Shown here one piece after another: positions 34,413-46,181 of a stretch of 64,000 nt of DNA. Within the stretch, counting starts at the first letter, position 1. Each line of letters begins with the position of its first letter. The position numbers and the translations under genes were made by a program. The DNA lies in assembly GCA_022606135.1 (NCBI GenBank), contig JABYQN010000007.1, positions 744,001 to 808,000 on the forward strand, given 5' to 3'. The notes below the pieces were generated by a model, which saw nothing but the letters and a program-made list of their open reading frames with translations, did not search any database and had not been told where the DNA came from. This stretch comes from Fomes fomentarius (lineage: Eukaryota > Basidiomycota > Agaricomycetes > Polyporales > Polyporaceae).

Positions 34413-37081
34413 TCAGGCTAGCGCACATGCACCCGCTTCCCACTCCGTGCGCGAGATGACACCCACAGCTCTACACACAGGGCAAGGGACCTCGATATCC
34501 GCGTCCTCGCCCACAGGCTCGCCCGTCTCGACTTCGTGACCCCACCCAGCGACGCGCTCCGCGCTGACCAAGCACGCAGGGTGGAACCTGTGGTCGCACA
34601 CGGATTCTTTCCGGGACGTGTCCGACTTCAGCGGGCTAATGGCGATCTGTCGGAGCGCAAAGAAATCAATCGTCGAAGCCGGATCGTCATCGGAGGGGCC
34701 GATGCCGCAGCTAACGTCAGAGCAGCGAAGTCCCATCCTCCGCTCGTTCCGCTCGACGATTTGGCGCAGCGTCGGACCAGGAGCAGGCGGTGGTGTCCAC
34801 TGTCTCTTCTCAGCAGGTCTCCTAGGGCCAGATCTATTGGGAGGAACTCCATGAGGTATGCCTGGCATGTTGAGCGGCGGTAATGGAACACCAGGGCCCG
34901 GCGCGGTGAAAGTATACCACTGTTGAGCGTTGTCTGGAGGTGTCACACCCTCGGCACCAACTGACTGGAAGACCATGTCACGAGGCATCGGGATACCGAG
35001 CATCTGCTCGAACGTCTCCGTGATAGCACCGCGCAAGAGCGAGTCGTCAAATGGCAAACCGCTGTGATCGGTGCGCGGTTGAGGTTGTAGGGGAGGCGGG
35101 GGAGGGCCGAATACAGGTCGACCACTATTTGCATCTGGGGCTGCCGCCTGAGCTGTTGCGCCCGTTGCGCCAGGCGCCGCGGCGTTTCGACCACGCCCAT
35201 GGACCGGGATAATCATGTTGATGTCGAACGTGATGAATGACGGAAGTTGTTGCTGACCAGGCTCCTGCTGAACGTTCGGAAGGTGCGGTTCAGCGTTTGC
35301 GGACGGTACTGCTGAAGCGCCTGGAGAGCTCTGCGGCGCCGCGGGTGGGACAGGAGCAGGCGCCGGCGGTGCCCCAAAGATTTGGTTGAAAGGGAATGGG
35401 AGTTGCTCATGCGCATCGGCAGCTGCACCAGCCCCGTGCGGTTGAGCTGGCTGAGGAGGTGCGCGAGGACGAATGGGACGGGGCCGGTATGTGAGCGAGT
35501 CGGGATCAATGTCGAACCTACACGACGGGCACGTCGTCCGTCCCGGTTTCGAGAACCACGGGAGGAGACACAACGCATGGAAAGCATGGGAGCATGGAAG
35601 GACCACAACCTTCGGATGTCTGCTCTCGCCGGTGGATTCTACCTCGGTGGTCGACACAGGTGAATCGGAGGACGAGGGCTGGTTCGACAATGACGACGCG
35701 GCCGCCGAGCCACCCGCTTCCATAGCTTGCTCGTCTCCTTGCTGAGAAGCACCATCGATAGGCTGATCCGCTTGGGCTTTAGCCTGGTCCGCATTACCTT
35801 CGAATCCGTCCTTGGACTCGAGCAAGCTCTCCCAGCAGACGGCACAGTTAGGGACCTCACCACAAGATGTTCCAGGCCCGCCGACACGCTCCATACGCTT
35901 GATCAAGCCCCCGGGTACCTCCTCAAGCCCGTCCACAAGTCGCTTAGCCCGTTCGGGATCCTCACGCTCCTCCTCCAATTCCATCCCGAATGGGAACGCA
36001 AAGGGCGGGAATGCGAACGCTCCGTTACCAGGAACTCCTCCGCCAACTGTGGATGTAAGGTAGGTGTAATGCAGGATGATATAAATAGGACGTGCATTAC
36101 CGTTAGCGCTGTTCGGGATTTGATCGGGCTGCGGCCCTACACCGTTGCCTGTTAGGGGAATGTTGACGAATAGATTCATCCTAGGGTGTCCATGGCGGTT
36201 GTCGGGCTGACCACCTGCGGGTGGTTGCCCATTTGGTTGACCATTGCGTATGGGAGGCAGTAAGTCGAACGACCACACCATCCGACCGAAGCCGGGCGGC
36301 GCTGGACCCTGATGTGGTTGCTGTTGTTGCTGTGGCGGAGGTGCCCGAGCCTCACGCTGAGGCAAAGTAGCCCTTTCCGCAACAGAGTGTGGTACTCCGT
36401 GATCTTCGGGAATAGGCATGAAATGATGTTGCTGGTTGTCGCGAAGCGTCGGAGAGTTCATACGCTGACGGTTTGACTCCCGGAAGTAATCCTCCTCTTG
36501 ATCGTCGTCCTCGACTCGCGCACGTCGTGTACTGTGAGTCTGAAGGGAGGGTGCTGTGCGTTGCGACGATTCCGAGAAAGTGGTTGCACCGCTCCTTGAC
36601 GAGCTACCCTCGGATATAGTTGTCATATCCACGTCTTGCGGCTGGGAGTCGCTTATTGATGAGGTGGACGCGATGCTTGTGGTTGTCATGGATAGACGGG
36701 ATGAAGAGGTTGCGGATGTAGTCGCGTGCTGCCGTATATGCGGCGGGTGAGACGTGCCCTGGAGGATAGCGAGTATACGGCCTTGAGTACGGGACTTCCC
36801 AAACGGGTTGAAGATATAGTGATACTCACAAAAGTCGAAGACATAGCAACATCTCCCTCTGAACTCCCTATTGTCTCCGGGGTGGGCGTACTCCTAGTCC
36901 CAGATAGTTGCATAGCGGAGTGGCTCGATGCGAGCAATTGCTGCCCCGAGCTCGGGCTCTCTGGTTGAGACTGTTGTTGTTGCTGTTGCTGCGGTAGTAT
37001 ACCCCGGACGACGTTTAGCACGCCGTGAGGGCCAAAGAGATGGTGGATGAAGTTATCTTGCGGATGGTTGTTGCCGTCCAT
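34413..37081 (-). CDS. RING finger protein, probable E3 ubiquitin ligase
   Basis: Three exons (37081-36830, 36758-36101, 36046-34413) join in frame to 847 residues. The N-terminus is Gln- and Ser-rich (FGPHGVLNVVRGILPQQQ), followed by a long disordered Pro/Gln stretch. The RING has CAVC, then an unusually long loop of 80 residues, then LPCSHAFHALCLLPWF and CPSCRFDIDP. A second zinc-binding, RING-like module lies at the C-terminus: CSDVSC, CDHRFHPACLVSAERVAGW and VPCPVCRAVGV. Between them are Pro/Ala-rich linkers. The likely role is ubiquitin transfer; substrate and location are unknown and no membrane segment is clear. Both intron joins preserve the frame and use good GT-AG ends. Confidence 0.85.
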
Positions 37082-39587
37082 GACAGGCTAGGCGACGGCT
37101 GAAGAATATGCGTCGAAAGAAGATGATGGTAAGGAAACAAGTAGTTGTGAGGACGACGAATGCCGGTGGTGAGTACAGTATATGCTTAGCAATGACGATG
37201 GGCTCCTCGTAAGCGCACGTAAGCGCTAGAAGGTTCCGCTTTCTGCCATATAAGGTAGTCACATCCGTCGACCGAGCCCAGCCAGCGACGTGAGATCATC
37301 AGGTCCGTTGCAACGTGTCGGACTTCGGCAGTCATGGGTCCGGACTTCGAACGATCTCTGCTTGTGGTTTATTTTCTGAGGCGTTGAAGCTCATGCAGTT
37401 GCCCTGTCAGGCGACGACCATAACATAACCGTGAGTCACGTTTCAGCTGCGCCATCTTGCGTACAAGTTTATGTGCAAACTTATCATCGTCTCTGCTCAT
37501 CGTGACGTGGTTCTTGAACGTCGAAGACGATGGGTCTAATCCATCCGTCAGATTTCGTTGGATATTCACAAGCTCAACGTCAATGTCAATGTTCTGTCTG
37601 CCATGAGGACATCGAGATGGCAGGCCACACCAGCATTGCGACAGTAACTAGCTTCGCAGAATGATTGTCAAACTATCAGACTCTCCCAGGGAAGTCGCAC
37701 TCAATTGCAATACCCGCTACTGGAGCATTCAAGCTGCTGTCTGTGTTTTGTGTTGAAGGTTCGGGCCATCCGTTACCTAAATGACATTCGTCCCTGACGA
37801 GAAGTGCGCTGCAGTATTGTCGGAAGAAGAAGGCATGAGGCCACTCCACGATTCCGTTTGAACTATCCCACTTAGCAATGACGGAGATTAACTGCGTCTT
37901 ACTCCAGACTCGTGCTTCCTCGTTGCACCAGCTCTTCCTATCACACCTGCACCGGTTCAAGGTCGAAAAAGGGCCCGACCTTTCCCTCCCACCATTGCGA
38001 GCCGCATTCAAACGATAAAGTTGCGAGGACTTCGACGTCTGAGTAAACACGGACACAAAAGACGCTCCATACGACCCACAACTCCACCATCGCGACCACC
38101 ATCGCGCCGCGATGCAGGCCCAAGCGGTCCGACTATCGAGGCGTATCGACGTGCAACGTCACAGCACATCTATGCATCTGAGTCACCTCTCGTCGGGGAC
38201 AAGGGCCCGTCAGAATCGCGCCCGCTAAAGAGACCCTCTACGCAACTCCACGAGCGGACGCCACAGGCTTTGGACGTGGGACCGTTGCACCAGGGTCCAT
38301 GCAGTATAGCCGCCGGTCCTGCGTTTGCTCGCCGTCTATCGCGTTCCCCATTCACACCCGCTGCCGTAAGTGCGCTTGCGGTCCATGGGAGCGAACTGAA
38401 ACCCCATTGTCTCGCTGATATTTTTGCACCCCGCTCTCGAGGTTCTTCATCATGGCATACGCACCCTCCTCCGCCTTTAGACTCCCTCATGGCACCCTCA
38501 ACGTCTGAACGCCGTTCACACTCGGGACATCCCCGCGGTTGCGTGCGTCCAATGTTATGCGCCCGTACGTCCGTGCATGTGCGCGCGCCGACGAAGCAAG
38601 GTTCGTGTTTTGCCCGGCGTAGGCGCCTCATATGTTTAAGCTCTTCGGAACCATCATGCGATTGAACAGTTCTTCCGCACGTATATTCAGATGGCCATGG
38701 CTCCCAGCGCTCAGTGCTAGACCGCACCGGCCACCGCTGTCACGCTGTTCGCGAGCCCGACCGTGGTCCGGGAGGATGGTGTGGCAGGTGGGCAGTCCGC
38801 TGTCCGACCGACGGCGAGGTTAGTGAGCGCGGTCCGGGCGATCATTAACGAATCCCGTCTGGTATCCACCGGCACGGTCAGTGCGCACATTGGGCGGGCG
38901 GGGATCGTCGTGACATCACTCCGCGGGTGGGGAAGCGCAGGGAGGGATAGTTACTGGTCTTGGACTGGGCCCGGGGAGCCACGCGCGACGCCAAGGAGAG
39001 GAGGGCGATGAGAGCGGCGATTGATTACCGTATCGTCGACGAGGACGGTCTATCTGCCTACTATCTCCACCGCTGCGTCCGCGACGAGGTGTACTGCAGT
39101 CGGTGGCGGTGGCGGCGCGCGCTGGGCCGGGCTGTCCCGGAGGAGGCCGGGGAGAGCGCCGCAAGTAAGTAGGCTTCTCAGTTCGATCGTGTTGTCCTTC
39201 GGGGGCGCCACGGATGGTATCAATCACTTGACTGGAACAGCTGTGCCTTTCGAGATACAAATCGAGATGTGCGTCCGATGCGGCACGCACGGACGTCCCA
39301 TGCGGTCCGTCTGCTTCTCCCGGCTTCGCCACCAACTGTCCCCGTAGTCCGTCCCTTCCTAACTTCGCAACACCTCCATTCGTACAGCAGGGGCACTGAA
39401 TCGTATCCCATGAGAATAAATTCATACCCTCGTGCCTGGTGATTAGAATAGATGGTAAGTTATTGCTCCCGATCCCTCTCTCAGCATCGCACCAGAACAT
39501 GTGTGTTCCATTCGCTCGCCCGCAGCTCCCTTACCATGAATGCAACACCATCATCTCCTCCTCCGTCATGCGTTCTTCGCTTTCGCA
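37082..39587. other. 2.5 kb intergenic region
   Basis: Between two minus-strand genes. The left part is the RING gene promoter. Open frames at 38,021-38,727 on both strands overlap each other and look compositional. No gene is supported. Confidence 0.45.
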
Positions 39588-41797
39588 TTACGTTGGTGCT
39601 GTCGCAAATATCGTCGAGCCGCAGGGAGTCCGAACTGCACAGTCCATCCATCCCGTCAGTCGCTTGAGCAAGCGCCTCGAAGCACAGAACAAGCCGCGCA
39701 CCCAAACAGTCGGATATAGAACCAACAACAAAGCGCCGATGGTCCAGGCCCACTTGACGCCCTTAGGCAAGGGCTCGGGGAACTGGCCTTGACTCCATTT
39801 TGTGATTGCGAGCAGCTCCGTCCCGATCGTGGCGAGCAGTAACCAGACGTGCTGTCCCATTCGCACGGCCCTTCTACTCGCATCGCGCGACATGGCCCGA
39901 CGCATCGGTAGCGATCGTCCGTCAGCCTCATCCAGTCGTGACATGGACAAAGATGGCGCACCTCGGGTCGTTCACATACTGGTACAATTCTCTCACCGCC
40001 GGAAGTGCGCACAGGAAAACACCCACTAGGCGCGCGATTACGAACGGATGGTCAGGTTCCATCCACAGCAACGTCTGACGGTCATATCGCCTAAGCACGC
40101 TTTCGTTTCAATGTACACATCAGGACGCACCTTTAGATAGAATGGATTAAGTTCAGCCGCTAGAAAGACAGCTAAAAGCAGAACGACAGTGAAATAATGC
40201 CCAAAGGACGCCGTTCCCTCCCACTTGAATGTCGTCCAATCGTGGGGAGAGAATTGGCTGAAAACACGTTTGGTCTTGGAGCGAATGCCCCGGGTTTGAC
40301 GGAAACCACGCCATGTATAGTGCTATCCCTAGTCAGAGACATGCTCGAGCCATGAGGCAGGACACACACCTTCACTTCGAAAAACTGACAGGTCTTCATT
40401 CCTAGTTGCGGTTGTTATAGCGGTTACCGAGCTCTCCGCGGCCGTGAAAACTCACCCAGATACGTTCCCAGCCAGTTGCATACTAAGACATCGAGGATCC
40501 ACTACGTGTCCCGTCAAAATCGCCGAATTCCTCCGATATGAATTTTACGCACATGGTCCCACCAACACTGCGCCATGAAGTCGATGTTAGCGTCTTTCTT
40601 ATTTATGGGACCGATGACGCACCTCTGCGAAGTTTGCAAGTTGATGTTGTAAACTGTACTCGGCGAACTCAAACGCAACACTCAAGATCTTGGGATGCGC
40701 GTAAGCCACAAACGGGCATGCCATTGTAATCGGTAACTGACCCAACAGAACCAGTAGTCACGCAGGATCAGGGCCTTGCCGAACCACCCTAACGCGTGGG
40801 CCAAGCAAAATATGTCTATCGCGTTCTACTGCCGCATGTCAACGGAGGACCACCCGCTCGATGATCACATCAGCCGGGACTCACCCAGACGTTCTGCACA
40901 GTGAACTCGCAGTTCTCAGCGTAGCTCTTCTCTGGCAACGGCTTTCCCAAGTTGCGGTCGAGATACTTCATCATCGAACGAGCCGAGTCCAGGTCCTGGA
41001 AAAGCAGGAAGACAAGGGCTAGTTCATATAGCAGGTTGATGCCCAAAACTACTCTCCAGAAGGCTGTACGGCGGCTGTCAGAACGCAGACTTCGACAACT
41101 GCATCCGCGACGCAACAAGCTCACCAGGATGCGGGCGAACGAATGGCCCGTCGCGGAACTGGATCATCGAGAACAAGAGGAACGAGGCGATAGATGCATA
41201 CGCGCCGCTAACAATGTTCCGGATTGAATGAGCCGGGAGGAAGACATACCGCGAACAGGTCCCACAAGCTCTACACTCACACTCGCTTCTTTTCCTGCCC
41301 CTCCCGTAGCACGTCCTGCGTCATCGCGACATATGCGAGGATTCCGAATCCCACTCCAAGCGCGGTAAGCGTAATGGGCTTGTAGAAGAACCTTGGATGC
41401 GTCATAAGGGGTGGGTACCAGAGAGATTATGCATGGATGTACGTACTCGACGCTTGTGTCATGCTGCTCTTGAAAGGGGGTGATGTGCGTGTATGATTCC
41501 TTGCGGTCCGCCTTCGTCACAGACGGGTTCTCTGAGCACATGTCGGCTAGTGAAACGCCAGAGCACACTCACATCAAACCCTGCACGACGATGAGAGGCG
41601 AACGCGACCGTGACCCGAGAAGAATACTAGAACCCACATCGCACAGGCGTCCCATCCAATCCTGGCAAATTTTGCGGTTCCTGAACCTCTAATGTGGGCG
41701 ATAGCGGGGCGTCGCTGGAGAGCGGGTTGTCGGACTCGTCCGCGGGCGATACGTAGGGTGAGGATGACAGCGGCGCAGGGTCCTCTGAGTGGGACAT
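39588..41797 (-). CDS. phosphatidylserine synthase, base-exchange type (PSS/PTDSS family)
   Basis: Multi-pass ER enzyme that swaps the head group of an existing phospholipid for serine, as animal PTDSS1/2 do, unlike yeast Cho1. The start at 41797 gives an acidic Ser/Pro N-terminus (MSHSEDPAPLSSS). About a dozen small exons then give FFYKPITLTALGVGFGILAY, FLLFSMIQFRDGPFVRPHPA, DLDSARSMMKYLDRNLGKPL followed by PEKSYAENCEF, HALGWFGKALILRDYWFCW, VAFEFAEYSLQHQLANFAE, a 15-nt exon for CWWDH, WILDVLVCNWLGTYLGMKT, HYTWRGFRQTRG, VFLAAELNPFYLK, PAVRELYQYVNDPR and WLLLATIGTELLAITKW. The stop is at 39588. Every junction checked keeps frame and all family landmarks are present, so it looks functional. The extreme C-terminus is the least certain part. 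Confidence 0.88.
40553..40567 (-). other. 15-nt microexon of the phosphatidylserine synthase gene
   Basis: TGTTGGTGGGACCAT, encoding CWWDH, flanked by ...GCGCAG upstream and GTGCGT downstream on the minus strand. Joined to its neighbours it gives the family signature NFAECWWDHWILDV. Skipping it would keep frame but delete the motif. Confidence 0.85.
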
Positions 41798-44700
41798 TGG
41801 GATGAGTGTGATGGTGGTCGTGGCAGAAGCAAGAGTCAACGTAGGATAGCGTCGCACTCCGAACGTGCATTGAGCGCACCGTAGGCATGACGCGCTCCAC
41901 GCCACGAGCGCGCTTCGGGTGAGCACGTTGGTCACGCCGCGGAGTCGCGGTCCGAAAACAAGCTACTACAGGATGGTTGAGTGCACCAGTGGCTCTCGTC
42001 GTTGCGCACACTCGAGACAATGTTTCGATTGCAAAGGAGGTAAGAAGTCCCCTCGAGGACACACCGAGCACCGCTGCGGTTGCTTTGACCAATTTAGCAC
42101 AAGAAAATCCCAGGATACGCGCCGTACTAAACGCACGGGTCACACGAACTCAATACTAAGTAAGTATGTAGCTTGCCCCAGCAAATACTAATGGCACCGA
42201 CCGCGACCCTGCAGAGCGTCCTAGCAATTGCTACCGTCATTGTGAAACCAGGGGTTAGCGATGAATTATTTCGTAAACCAATGATTGATACATCACATAC
42301 AGCTATTTACGACGGACATAAGGCCCTCAATTGCGAGGGAGAGATCGCCGGCGACCCTGGCAGTAGTAGGTGGCAACCATATGCATATGACACGACCCCC
42401 TAGAGCATAGATATATCCGCTCATTGTGTTCCAGCGTCAGGAAGAATTACGACGGCCGGAGAGAAGCACGAGCGTGATTTGTTTTGTAATATCGTCGAAC
42501 GAGCGGTCTGTGAATTTTGGGGAGAGTGGGGGGGAAGGGGCAGCTGCTGGTGCAAAAACGAGGGTGCTGGGTGCTGAGTAATCCAGGGCGGACACAGAAG
42601 AGCACCAGTCAGAAGAACCTAGAGGCTTGAGTGGAACCTGGGGAAACTCGGCAGCGAAGGCAGACCACCTTGGAGATGTACGGCCAGCGTAAGTTCTTCA
42701 GGAACTCCAACAAACTCTGTTATTTATGTCGGCGAAGGTCGGGACTCTTGCGACACAAGAAGAATCGGACGTCTTCTCCTTTGTGACCATCCTGCTTGTT
42801 TACGTCTGGATCTGGTCAGTACACCGTGGTTATCGTTAGTCTGAGGGCCTACGGAAGTGCTACCCTCACAGAGATAGACGGCCTTGGCTGGGAAGATGCA
42901 CGGAAAATGAATTTATCCGAGGAGTGTCCCCCGACCGTGTGGACGAGTCAATCACGAGCCTCTAGGGGTACTTCAGCAAGGCGCCACAAATAATACACGC
43001 GAGTGGAGCAAGAATACGAGATCCCAGTCAGGAGTTCCGTAGCTGCCGTCAGTGTCATGCCATTGTGTTCTCCAGACGGTTCCACCACGAAACAGGCGTA
43101 AGAAGTCGATCTGATGCCACATGTGCATTGAAATGTGACAGTGGAAAATACAGAGATCCGACGGCGCTCACGAGACCACATTAGCATGGTCTACGGAGTG
43201 CGTGAGCTCCCTCCGCCAATCCTCACGTCCTCAGGTTCGGTACGCGAGGCGAGGTGAATCCGAGGCAACGCGTACAGATATTGTGCAGATTGACCTTGTT
43301 TTGAGAATTGTCGGAGACACGGCCTCGGCGCATTATGGTGTGAGGGCTGGGCAAATGAAGGGAAAAGAAGTCAGTACCATCAGACCAATTAGACTATATC
43401 TGAGGCGTCGATGTACCAGACAGCTGTGAGTAAGGGATTTTGGATTCGGAACGTCCTCGTTGCATGGTTGCTGGCACATACTTGTCGTCTTCTTGCACGG
43501 AATGGAAATGAGCAACCTACTTGTGCTGAGAAGACATTGCGACAGAAATGAGAGCGTTCGCTGTCCCGTTAACCGGGCAGCACGCTCTGACAGCATGGTG
43601 AACCTGTGGGAGTTCTTGACAGAGGTGTGCCACAAGGCGACTTGGTATCAGATCACAATAGTACTCACATGAGCTGTGGTCGCGGAGGATGTGGGAACAC
43701 GACATTGACCGTTGTCCGAGGCTATCGCAAGTTCTGTTGTTCGCACAGATATCGATCATCTAGTACACACTCCCAACAGTTGTGGCGCGCGGGGTAGAAG
43801 CGCCACAAAGCAAACAGCCGCAAACACTCGTCCACCAACGGTGACCCAACCCGCTTTTTGGTTCAACCATGGTTCACCGCGAATTTTCGTCCTCTCCGCA
43901 TCCTCACCTTCAGCTGGGCTCTGCTCGACCTCGGCCAAACTTTCCAGCGCGAACCGACGATCTGGTCAAAAAAATACAGAAACCACACTCTCAGTCACGG
44001 CGTCTGTAGACGACTCCCCGCGGACTGCGAATTCCACGCTTCTCCTTGATTGCCTCTGCAGAATGCACGCATATAGAAATCCCGTCAAGCGCGATTGCGA
44101 TTCGACTCCTTGTCCCACGGAATCGCTCAGCGAAATCTTCTGATTTTTGCCTCCATGGGTCCCGTCCTCATCCCACATGTTCCCATATTCCAGTCTGCGA
44201 CGTGGTACTCATCTCATCTAAAGCATCGCTGCGATTGGCCCAATGCCGTGTCTTCCGCATTCAATCTGTTCCCTACATTGACTGTCGTCAAGCGGTCCGC
44301 AAGATCACCTGCCAGTGGGGATCCGGTGAGTTTTCCCATTCAAATCCTAAACTGAATCTGCGTGTTCGGCCGACCGCCCGCAGGGTGCCGTTCTGACAAT
44401 TGAGCTGTCAGACTCGTAACCTAAATCTAGTCCCGATTCAGCCATCTGCAACCATGTCGTTCGCGTCTGGGACGCGGAAGATGGCGTGTCCTTGTCTAAC
44501 CAGGTCCGGGTGTGTGTGACAAGGAGCTCCCCTGGATGCAGATGATCGGACAGATTCGCTCATTCGCGGGACCGCACTTGAAGCTGAGATATCTCCGCTA
44601 CACGACGCTGCGTCTGCGAACTTTTCCCCCGGTCGGTGTTCGGCGCATTTGTGGACGGCCCGCACGGCATGAACACCAGAGTGGGGTCTTCCCGAGGACT

Positions 44701-46181
44701 TGGCGCTCCCATGCTACAAGCTGTCCCCTATTCCACAACCAGATAGCCTAAAGAGATGCGCGCCAATGGTCCGTACGGTCTGGTTCGTTTGCAGCCGTCT
44801 TCGTCTTCTCGCTTATGGCTCAGATGGGATGGCGCAGCGGCGGTAGCTGGGCATTGCGCTGACTCACGCCCTATGTGGCGTTGCGCCGTCCCTGCCACGG
44901 TATCTCGCAGGTGGATGCGCGCGATAGGGAGGGAGGAGAGTTCCAAGATCTGTGCCACCGGGAGGTGTACGGGAGAGCGCCGTAGTCCGGTCTGTTCACG
45001 TAAGTTACAGACAGCGTCGCGCTGACCAGTCCAAACTCAAACGCCACATTCTGATGTCTGCACTGGGAGCTATTCGTCGCTTTGCGTTTTGCCACACACT
45101 GGAGATCTACGGATGCGTCCTCCTCCTTCCTTCTTCGCCAGCTGCACGGCGTTCGAGGCGGCAGTCCAGGCGCCCAGCGCCGGCCCATCAGAAGTTGCCT
45201 TCGCCCCGAGTACGCCGTTGGCATCGAACACGTTGAAGGGAGCCAGTGCACATCTTACCCGACCTCCCGCACTGTCTTCCCCTCGGTCGTCATCCTTCCC
45301 TTCACCCGGCCTTGGTCGCTGCGTCACTCTGGCCAACTGTATGGAATCCTCATCGCATTGTTCAACTATAAAACCTCCGAGCCAAGAGACCGTGTCTTCA
45401 CATCGTCTCTCCGACGTGCGTGGCGGTAACTACAGTGGCCCCAAGGTCAGGTATGTGCATATTCGCATTCCTGCTGGGGTCTCTTTCCACGATGATGGCA
45501 TGTATACATTACACATCCTTTCGAATATGGGATCCCAATCGGCTTCGGTATTGGCCGTGTGATTGGTGGGCAGTTGAGCTGTTCCTGGATATATTGCGCA
45601 CGGAACAGGTCTCGTCCATCGCAGCCGTCGCCTGCCTAGAGACGCCAACGGTACCAGAGAAGGCGAACCCTGCGCAAAGCGCATCTCGTTCAGTGAAGGC
45701 CGGCGGCAGGAGCATCGAATCCTGACAAAGGAGAGTGGCGTCTGTGGACAACCCTGGAACTGGAAGGTCGCAAGTCCCTAAATTGCGAGGTCTGATTCCT
45801 TCTCTGATATCTGTTCTTGGATATCATCGTTCCATGCATAACGGCATCCGACGTTGTCCAAATCTTATCTGCTTCCGAAAATGTCCACGCTAAGGGGATT
45901 TCCTGAACTCGCACGTTATTGTCACGCCTCTGTGAAACGGCAATGCGTCCTGGGGCAGTCCAGAAGCGTACTCAGGGCCGTGAGTTGGATTCTGTTGAGG
46001 GACCGCGCTAACTCGGTGCAGCTTGTCCTTCGAAGTCCGTTACGGAGGACTGGGTTCCCGCTCAGATCTCGCGATCTGGCCCGCGTAGGCGTTGTGCATG
46101 GCGCTCATGCCTCACGAAGCGAATATAAGGATGACCGTCCCGTCTCTATGCTTTGAGACTCCCCATTGCACTACCCGGGCT
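41798..46181. other. 4.4 kb gene-poor region with WD40-like remnant
   Basis: No intact gene found. Apart from the WD40-like fragment described separately, the ORFs are short and mutually overlapping. Weak transmembrane-like frames occur at 45,320-45,620 on the plus strand (YGILIALFNYKTSEPRDRVF, then IFAFLLGSLSTMMACIHYTS). They are reminiscent of fungal DUF6534 proteins, but I could not build a model. Confidence 0.4.
44240..44500 (+). pseudogene. decayed WD40-repeat fragment
   Basis: Plus strand reads NHVVRVWDAEDG at 44450-44485, the typical end of a WD40 blade. A related, frame-shifted block (RSARSPASGDPVSFPIQ) lies at about 44,290-44,350 and a possible FSPG-x-LW-x-AR trace at about 44,620. 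The frames are interrupted by stops and shifts. It is probably the relic of a WD-repeat protein, perhaps an NLR-type gene common in Agaricomycetes. The evidence is a single good motif, so confidence is low. Confidence 0.35.

Noticed and set aside
38021..38727. Overlapping 214- and 185-codon ORFs on opposite strands
   Set aside because: Each is a mirror of the other in a GC-rich stretch; no family resemblance or splice structure.
43100..43160. Multicopper-oxidase-like IFHCHIQMHMWH on the minus strand
   Set aside because: Isolated motif; no other copper sites or cupredoxin blocks nearby, and the other two frames are equally open.
45082..45725. Possible DUF6534-like membrane protein on the plus strand
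   Set aside because: Only two hydrophobic traces in different frames; no consistent exon chain could be made.
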